From: Streptomyces sp. HNM0575
GTDB lineage: Bacteria > Actinomycetota > Actinomycetes > Streptomycetales > Streptomycetaceae
Assembly (NCBI RefSeq): GCF_012726265.1
Contig: NZ_JAASAG010000010.1
Coordinates: 186,001-250,000 of the forward strand
Length of the DNA stretch: 64,000 nucleotides
Direction of reading: 5' to 3'
Part shown: piece by piece, positions 59,201-64,000 of the stretch
Position numbering within the stretch: the first letter of the stretch is position 1
Layout: each line of letters opens with the position of its first letter
The notes under the pieces: generated by a model
Seen by the model: the letters and a program-made list of their open reading frames with translations, nothing else
Database searches by the model: none
Told to the model about the DNA's origin: nothing
Made by a program: the position numbers and the translations under genes

Positions 59201-60715
59201 TCAGTCGAGCCGCACGGTGTCGAACCGGGCCCAGTCGCGGGTGTTCGGCGGTGCGGCGCGTACTCCGTGCAACCGCCGGGAGACGGCGTTGAGCCAGTCC
59301 GGGTGGCCCCACAGCAGCAGGCCCCCTTCGTCACGGAGGGTGCGCTGTACGGCGGAGTAGCGGCGGGCTCGCTTGCCGGTCTCCTTCGTGCTCTGGGCCT
59401 CGCGGAAGTCGGCGTCGAAGTCCTCGTGTTGCCAGGCGGTCGCGTTCTGCGGCGCGTCCGAGAGCAGCCGCTCGGATATGTAGGTGGGGATCGGCATGGC
59501 GCCGCTGCGGTGGCTGGTGATGGTGCCGGTGTGGAGGATGTCGGTGAAGTAACTCTCCGCCGGGCCCGTGGTGACGTCGATGCGCAGGCCGGCTTCGGAG
59601 GCCTGGTGGGCGAAGAGGTGCGCCGCCTGTACGAAGGTGTCGGTGGCCGTGGAGGTGTAGAAGGTGAGCTTCTCGTTCAACGCGCCCGAGCGGCGCAGCA
59701 GCCGCCTGGCCTCCGCCACGTCCCGTTCCCGCTGCGGCAGTTCGGGGTAGTAGACGAAGCCCTTGCCGTACATGTCGTTGCCGACGGTGCCGCGTCCGCC
59801 GAGGACGACCTCGACGAGCCTGCCGCGGTCCGCCAGCAGCTTCATCGCCATCGCGGCGTCGGGGTCGTCGAAGGGAGGGCGGTCGGTCTTGAGGAGGATT
59901 CCCTCCACGCCGCAGGCCGGGGCGGCGACGATCCGCACGGCGGAGCCCTTCCCGACCGTACGGGCGAAGGCCGGGCTCATCTCATGCGCGTACTCGATCT
60001 CCCCGGCGCGTACCGCGTTCGACCGGGCCTCGCTTTCCGCCGAGAGGATGCTCAACTCGTCGATGTGGGCGGGGCCGGCCCAGTAGTCGTCGAAGCGGCT
60101 CCCCGTGAACTGGCGCCCCGGTGAGAACGAGCCGAACCTGAACGGCCCGGTGCCCACCGGCTTTTCGGGATCCCGGTAGCGGCGGCTGACCACGAAGGTG
60201 CCGGTGAAGGCCAGCAGGGACGGGAGTTCGGCGTTGGGCCGCTTGAGGCGCAGCTCGACGCCGCGCTTGCCGAGAGCACGCGAGTGCTTGAGGTCGATGA
60301 GCGAGAGGGAGCTCTTGGCGAGCCGCTCGGCGCTCTTGGGGTCGAGGATGCGTGCCAGCGTGAACAGCACGTCCTCGGCGTCGAGTTGGTGCCCGTCGTG
60401 GAAGCGGGCCGAACGCAGGTGAAGGCGCCAGACGGTGAGGTCGTCGCTGGACTCCCAGCGCCGCGCCAGCCCGGGCACCGGCTTGAGCTGCGAGTCGAGC
60501 TCGATGAGCTTGTCGAATACGGCCTTGTGCCGTGCCTGGTCCACGAACTGGCGCCCCACGTGGGGGTCCATCGTCTCCTTCGCGCCGAAGCCGGGGAACG
60601 CGGCGCGCACCGTGCCTCCCTTGCCCGGAGAGGACGTCCCGCCGCCGCAGGCACCCAGCAGCACAGGTGCGGTGGCGGCGCCTGCGTAGCCGAGGAATCC
60701 GCGACGACTGCTCAC
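59201..60715 (-). CDS. ABC importer substrate-binding lipoprotein (SBP_bac_5), importer 2
   Basis: The 504-residue protein has a Tat-type signal SSRRGFLGYAGAATAP and lipobox VLLGAC near residue 23. It then has GGTVRAAFPGFGAKETMDPH, LHLRSARFHDGHQLDAEDVL, PVGTGPFRFGSFSPGR and a typical C-lobe. It is a paralogue of the importer 1 binding protein with clearly different pocket residues, so it may prefer another complex. GTG 60715 is preceded by GAGAGG, the same ribosome site as the SbnB-like gene. It is the first gene of the leftward importer 2 operon; no iron box was found upstream. Confidence 0.9.
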   Translation of the reverse strand: MSSRRGFLGYAGAATAPVLLGACGGGTSSPGKGGTVRAAFPGFGAKETMDPHVGRQFVDQARHKAVFDKLIELDSQLKPVPGLARRWESSDDLTVWRLHLRSARFHDGHQLDAEDVLFTLARILDPKSAERLAKSSLSLIDLKHSRALGKRGVELRLKRPNAELPSLLAFTGTFVVSRRYRDPEKPVGTGPFRFGSFSPGRQFTGSRFDDYWAGPAHIDELSILSAESEARSNAVRAGEIEYAHEMSPAFARTVGKGSAVRIVAAPACGVEGILLKTDRPPFDDPDAAMAMKLLADRGRLVEVVLGGRGTVGNDMYGKGFVYYPELPQRERDVAEARRLLRRSGALNEKLTFYTSTATDTFVQAAHLFAHQASEAGLRIDVTTGPAESYFTDILHTGTITSHRSGAMPIPTYISERLLSDAPQNATAWQHEDFDADFREAQSTKETGKRARRYSAVQRTLRDEGGLLLWGHPDWLNAVSRRLHGVRAAPPNTRDWARFDTVRLD

Positions 60716-61023
60716 GCCGGGAACCTCTCGGCACTTGTTGCAATCAATGTGCAGCTACGGGACATATGCAAGACGACATCACAGCACCGCACGGCACGTC
60801 AATCGACGGACGGGGAGGCCGAGTCGGGGACGCCGAGCCGGGGCCCGGGACGACTCCGCAGGAGCCCGGCGGAAGCCCGGCACCTCAAGCGGCCCTTAAG
60901 TCTTCCTTAGGGGACTCTGAGGGTTACCCGGTCGGCCCGTCCATCTCGGTTTCCCGCTGGTCTGGGCCTGGGTTGCGCGCTAGCGTTCAGCCGTCTTCAC
61001 GCCCCCCACTAATTGGAATCGAC
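60716..61023. promoter_or_regulatory. Divergent promoter region of importer 2 and the GH64-like gene
   Basis: These 308 bases contain no gene. A degenerate palindrome TTGCA-N7-TGCA (60,738-60,753) and a nearby ATATGCAAG lie in the importer 2 leader and may be an operator for an unidentified regulator. An imperfect inverted repeat CCCTTAAG/CTTAGGGG lies near 60,893-60,913 on the GH64 side. Neither matches the iron-box or the Zur consensus. Confidence 0.45.
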
Positions 61024-62004
61024 GTGTCCTCTCGGATTTCAGCACGCAAACGGCTCGCCATAGGACTCGCCCTCGGGGCGGTCGCGGTCGGCGGAATCGC
61101 AGTGACCGCGCAGGCGAACCCCGGCACGACGAAGAAGGCCGAGCACACCGCGGCCGCCGGAAAGACCGACGCGGGGGACCCGCCGCCGGACGACTTCTGG
61201 GGCGACACCGGCAGCATCCCGCCCGCGAAGAACGTGCTGACGCTGAAGGTCCTCAACAAGACCAACGGCAAGTACCCCGACGACAAGGTCTACTGGACCT
61301 TCAACGACGAGACGCACTCCATCGCCGATCAGTCCACCGTGGACATGGCGGCCAACAGCGCGGGCCGGATGACCTTCCATCTCGGCTCGCCCGACAGCAA
61401 GTTGACCGACTTCATCGAGTTCACCGTCGGCGACGACGTGTTCAACGGCAACACCACGCGCGTCGACGGCTTCGGCCTGAAGCTGGCCATGCGGCTCCAC
61501 TCGCACGACGGCGACGACGTGCAGGTCGGCGAGGACTACCAGACGTTCCAGCAGAGCAGGGAAGAGACCTTCGCGCAGTACAAGGACGAGGTGCCGGAGG
61601 AGTTCGACGGCCTCGCCGACGCCGACGGGAACAGCATCCTCGCGCCCCGCAGCTCCTCCGACTTCAAGGAGGGCGGCAAGTACGCGGACTACTTCGCGGA
61701 CTACGCCAAGTCGGTCGGCGTCGACGCGTCCACCGCCGAGATCATGGGCTGCTCCGGGGCGCTGGCGGAGGAGGCCGGCAAGTGCTCCGCCGTCAACCGG
61801 CACGTGGCACAGCTCCCCGAGTCGGACTGGTCCGACCCCAGCAAGTACTACAAGGACGGCCCGGCCAACTACTACGCCAAGTTCTGGCACGACCACGGCA
61901 TCAAGAACCTGGCGTACGGCTTCCCCTACGACGACTTCGCGGGCCAGTCCTCGTTCGTCTCGCACAACGACCCGGAGTGGCTGGCGGTCGCCGTCGGCTA
62001 CTGA
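61024..62004 (+). CDS. Secreted GH64-like (beta-1,3-glucanase-type) protein
   Basis: The 326-residue protein has a Sec-type signal peptide (RKRLAIGLALGAVAVGGIAV, cleavage after AQA). Its core begins NVLTLKVLNKTNGKYPDDKV. The GH64 catalytic Glu and Asp positions appear to match FIEFTVGDDVFNGNTTRVDG (about residues 137-156), with FGLKLAMRLHSHDGD following. The C-terminus contains MGCSGALAEEAGKCSAVNRH, whose two Cys may bond, and many Tyr/Asp motifs. Classical GH64 enzymes are a little longer, so it may be a divergent member acting on fungal or other beta-1,3-glucans. GTG 61024 is preceded by a weak ribosome site. It diverges from importer 2. Confidence 0.65.
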   Translation: MSSRISARKRLAIGLALGAVAVGGIAVTAQANPGTTKKAEHTAAAGKTDAGDPPPDDFWGDTGSIPPAKNVLTLKVLNKTNGKYPDDKVYWTFNDETHSIADQSTVDMAANSAGRMTFHLGSPDSKLTDFIEFTVGDDVFNGNTTRVDGFGLKLAMRLHSHDGDDVQVGEDYQTFQQSREETFAQYKDEVPEEFDGLADADGNSILAPRSSSDFKEGGKYADYFADYAKSVGVDASTAEIMGCSGALAEEAGKCSAVNRHVAQLPESDWSDPSKYYKDGPANYYAKFWHDHGIKNLAYGFPYDDFAGQSSFVSHNDPEWLAVAVGY

Positions 62005-62047
62005 CGGCGCGCATACCGCAGGCCCTCACGGCCGTGCACCGCGTGAG

Positions 62048-62088
62048 CGGGCCCGGCACCCCCGCAACGGCCGGGGGTGCCGGGCCCG
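62048..62088 (+). terminator. Terminator hairpin after the GH64-like gene
   Basis: CGGGCCCGGCACCCCCG pairs perfectly with CGGGGGTGCCGGGCCCG (17 bp) over a seven-base loop, 43 bases after the stop codon. It separates this gene from the convergent M20 peptidase gene. Confidence 0.9.
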
Positions 62089-62212
62089 CGGCGTATCCGG
62101 ACGCCGGGACGCGACCAGGACGGGCCGGGGCGAGCCAGGCCGGGCCAGGACGCGGGAACCCAGCCGGTCACACCCGCGGTACGGCGCGCACGCATCGGCG
62201 CGGCACGGCACG

Positions 62213-63337
62213 TCAACTGCCGCCGCACCACCGGTCGAACAGGTGGCGGTAGATCTCCACGGCCGCCTCGGACCTGGACGCCGAGCACCACTCGTCGACG
62301 ACATGGCACTGGTCGGGCTCGCCCGGCCCGAGCACGACGGTCGGCACCGGGGCGCCGCCCTCGGACGGCGAAAGCAGCCACGCCAGCACCGAGGCGTCGG
62401 TGAAGTACCGGGCGGGCGGCTGAACTTCGCCGTCCTCGCCGGCGGCGGCCAGCGCCTCGCGCACGAGACCGACGAACGGATCGCGGGTGTCCGTGTCGAC
62501 GGCGGGCAGGACCACGTGGTCCTCGACCCGGACGCCGTCACCGCTCAGCCCGGCGACGACGGAGCGCACGGTGTCGCCGTCCACACCCGGGACGGTGCGT
62601 ACGTCGAGGAGCAGCTCCGCGAAGTCCGGCACGACGTTGGGCTGCACGCCGCCGCGCAGCAGGCCCACGTTCCCGGTCACCGGGCCGAACGCCGCATGGG
62701 ACGGCCAGGAGTCGTGATCGTGCAGGGCGACGGCGGCACGGGCCAGCCGGACGACGGCGTTGTCGCCGAGCTGTGGCGCCGAGCCGTGGGCGGCGCGGCC
62801 CGCGGCGGTCAGACGCATCCAGTGCGCGCCCTTGTGACCGGGCACGAGGCGGTTGGCCGTCGGCTCGGCCACGAGCAGCGGACCGCCCGGCGCGAGCGAC
62901 GACCGCCGCAGACGGCGGGCGCCGGTGCAGCCGGTCTCCTCCCCCGCGGTGAGCACCAGTTGCAGGCCGCAGCAGTGGTGCGGCCGCGAGGCGTGGCCGA
63001 CGGCCGCGACGACGGAGGCGGCCACCCCCGCCTTCATGTCGCTGGTGCCGCGCCCGGTCACGCGGTCGCCGTCCCGTTCCGCGGACCACGGGTCGACGGT
63101 CCACTGGGCGGGGTCGGCGGGCACAGTGTCCAGGTGGCCGGTGACGGTGAGCGGGGCGGAGCCCGAGCCGGTGCGGGCGACGAGCTGCTCGCGCCCCTCC
63201 TCCCAGCCGGGCGTGGACACTTCGAAGCCCTCGTCGTGCAACAGGTCCGCGCACAGCGCTGCCGGCACGCCCTCACCGGAGGCCACCGTCCGCCGCCGTA
63301 CCAGCTCCGTGAGGACGTCGAGGACGGCGGCGGTCAC
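62213..63337 (-). CDS. M20 family metallopeptidase/deacylase (ArgE/DapE/CPG2-like)
   Basis: The 374-residue enzyme has the two-zinc layout: GHLDTVPADPAQW near residue 67 (first ligand His with Asp), GRGTSDMKAGVAA near 95 (bridging Asp), TAGEETGCTG near 132 (catalytic Glu pair), LLVAEPTANR (ligand Glu/Asp) and, at the end, CHVVDEW (ligand His). A dimerisation lid lies between about 175 and 285. Members cleave amino-acyl bonds of small peptides or N-acyl amino acids. The start overlaps the MFS stop by four bases, so the transporter and peptidase are expected to handle the same substrate. Confidence 0.88.
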   Translation of the reverse strand: MTAAVLDVLTELVRRRTVASGEGVPAALCADLLHDEGFEVSTPGWEEGREQLVARTGSGSAPLTVTGHLDTVPADPAQWTVDPWSAERDGDRVTGRGTSDMKAGVAASVVAAVGHASRPHHCCGLQLVLTAGEETGCTGARRLRRSSLAPGGPLLVAEPTANRLVPGHKGAHWMRLTAAGRAAHGSAPQLGDNAVVRLARAAVALHDHDSWPSHAAFGPVTGNVGLLRGGVQPNVVPDFAELLLDVRTVPGVDGDTVRSVVAGLSGDGVRVEDHVVLPAVDTDTRDPFVGLVREALAAAGEDGEVQPPARYFTDASVLAWLLSPSEGGAPVPTVVLGPGEPDQCHVVDEWCSASRSEAAVEIYRHLFDRWCGGS

Positions 63338-64000
63338 GGAAGTTCCTCGTGTGCGGTCTCGCGCAGCGTCAGGATCGTCAGGAACGCGATGGCCGCGCCG
63401 GCGGTGACGTAGACGAAGAACAGGTCGGGGTGTCCCGCCTCGGACAGGGAGGTGATCACCAGCGGCGCCGTACCGCCGAACGTCGCGACCGTGATGTTGT
63501 ACCAGGCGCCGATGCCCACTCCGCGCAGCTCGGTCGGGAACAGCTCGCTCATGATGGCCGGTGCGATGGAGGACTGGAGGGCGTACAGGCCGAGGCCCGT
63601 GCAGAAGACCACCAGCAGCTGCGGCAGCCCGGCCCCGGGGCTGATGAGCTTGGACAGCGGGATCACGAGGCAGGTCAGCGCCCCGGACCAGAGCAGCAGC
63701 TGCCGCTTGCGCCCGAACCTGTCCGACAGCACGCCGAAGGGGTACTGGAGCGCGACGAAGAGCGCCGTTCCGACCGAGAGCGCGATGAACACGTCGTTGT
63801 CGTCCGCCCCTTGGGACTTCACGGCGTACGGCGTGAGCGCGCTGAAGAACACGTAGTAGTTGAGCGTGGCCAGCAGCGTGATGCCGACCAGCTGTCCCAC
63901 GGCCTTGGGGTGCTGCGTGATCGTGGTGAGCAGGGGCCGCTTCGTGCGCACGGCCTTGCCCTTGTTCTGCTCGAACTGCTCGGTCTCCGAGATGGTGCGC
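63334..64000 (-). CDS. MFS transporter (metabolite:H+ symporter type), 3' part only
   Basis: About 221 C-terminal residues are visible; the gene continues past base 64000. The sequence has six C-half helices, the MFS motif GVLSDRFGRKRQLLLW, LQSSIAPAIMSELFPTELRGV and a short cytoplasmic end (LRETAHEELP). The EQFEQNK-type central loop leads in from the window edge. This matches MHS-family symporters for organic acids, betaine or proline. Its stop overlaps the M20 gene start by four bases, so import followed by hydrolysis is suggested. Confidence 0.88.
   Translation of the reverse strand, partial: RTISETEQFEQNKGKAVRTKRPLLTTITQHPKAVGQLVGITLLATLNYYVFFSALTPYAVKSQGADDNDVFIALSVGTALFVALQYPFGVLSDRFGRKRQLLLWSGALTCLVIPLSKLISPGAGLPQLLVVFCTGLGLYALQSSIAPAIMSELFPTELRGVGIGAWYNITVATFGGTAPLVITSLSEAGHPDLFFVYVTAGAAIAFLTILTLRETAHEELP

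Noticed and set aside
60716-61023. Searched for a Zur box or iron box upstream of importer 2.
   Set aside because: No segment fits TTAGG-type iron boxes or the TGAAAAT/ATTTTCA Zur pattern; only a weak TTGCA/TGCA palindrome was seen.

Overview
The DNA is very GC-rich, with strong GC at third codon positions, frequent GTG starts, ATGA/GTGA stop-start overlaps and few TTA codons. Gene content and order match the conserved chromosome core of Streptomyces around wblA, crp and the tad locus. The window is therefore chromosomal Streptomyces (or a very close relative) sequence. This assignment and all family calls come from reading the proteins, not from database searches.

Region 1, about 1-31,900, is conserved core. 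It opens with the 3' end of a DUF1998 helicase, followed by a leftward tad-type pilus/secretion operon (Ssd, TadA/CpaF ATPase, TadB-like, TadC-like, DUF4244 pilin-like, TadE, Rv3654c-like). Next come the HAD phosphatase often called morphological-differentiation associated, a Fic-like protein, a CooC/MinD-type ATPase and a NodB-like lipoprotein. Acetyl-CoA synthetase, a holin-X membrane protein, an epoxide-hydrolase-like enzyme, MarP protease, a NUDIX CoA pyrophosphatase, endonuclease III with a histone-like tail, and Crp follow. The region ends with MBL and NUDIX hydrolases, RidA, DUF4177, two ArsA/Get3-like ATPases, WblA, a bifunctional PBP, a GatB/YqeY protein, a metallophosphoesterase and tRNA-Pro(CGG).

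Region 2, about 31,913-38,200, starts directly after tRNA-Pro and looks like a worn accessory island. It holds a haloperoxidase-type hydrolase, an MDR oxidoreductase, a truncated GNAT gene and two copies of a GrpB gene. The second GrpB copy is broken by an internal deletion. The GrpB copies flank two unfamiliar genes, a two-TM protein and a membrane-anchored receiver-domain protein. No integrase or second attachment site was found.

Region 3, about 38,300-42,150, holds an MDMPI-type protein, a DrrA-DrrB ABC transporter fused into one polypeptide, and a peroxiredoxin.

Region 4, about 42,400-60,800, is the most interesting part. A leftward operon encodes an SbnB-like dehydrogenase, a type III PLP decarboxylase, an SbnA-like synthase and a MATE exporter. 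The known chemistry of SbnA and SbnB is L-2,3-diaminopropionate synthesis. Divergent from it is a dipeptide/nickel-type ABC importer (binding protein, two permeases, fused double ATPase). Two DtxR/IdeR/DmdR-type iron boxes lie between them. A second importer of the same architecture sits downstream in opposite orientation, with an aldo/keto reductase and a methyltransferase. No NIS synthetase or NRPS is present. I infer an iron-regulated diaminopropionate-derived (perhaps aminopolycarboxylate, EDDS-like) metallophore that is made, exported and re-imported by this locus.

Region 5, 60,900-64,000, has a secreted GH64-like protein, an M20 peptidase and the 3' part of an MHS-type MFS transporter that runs off the window.
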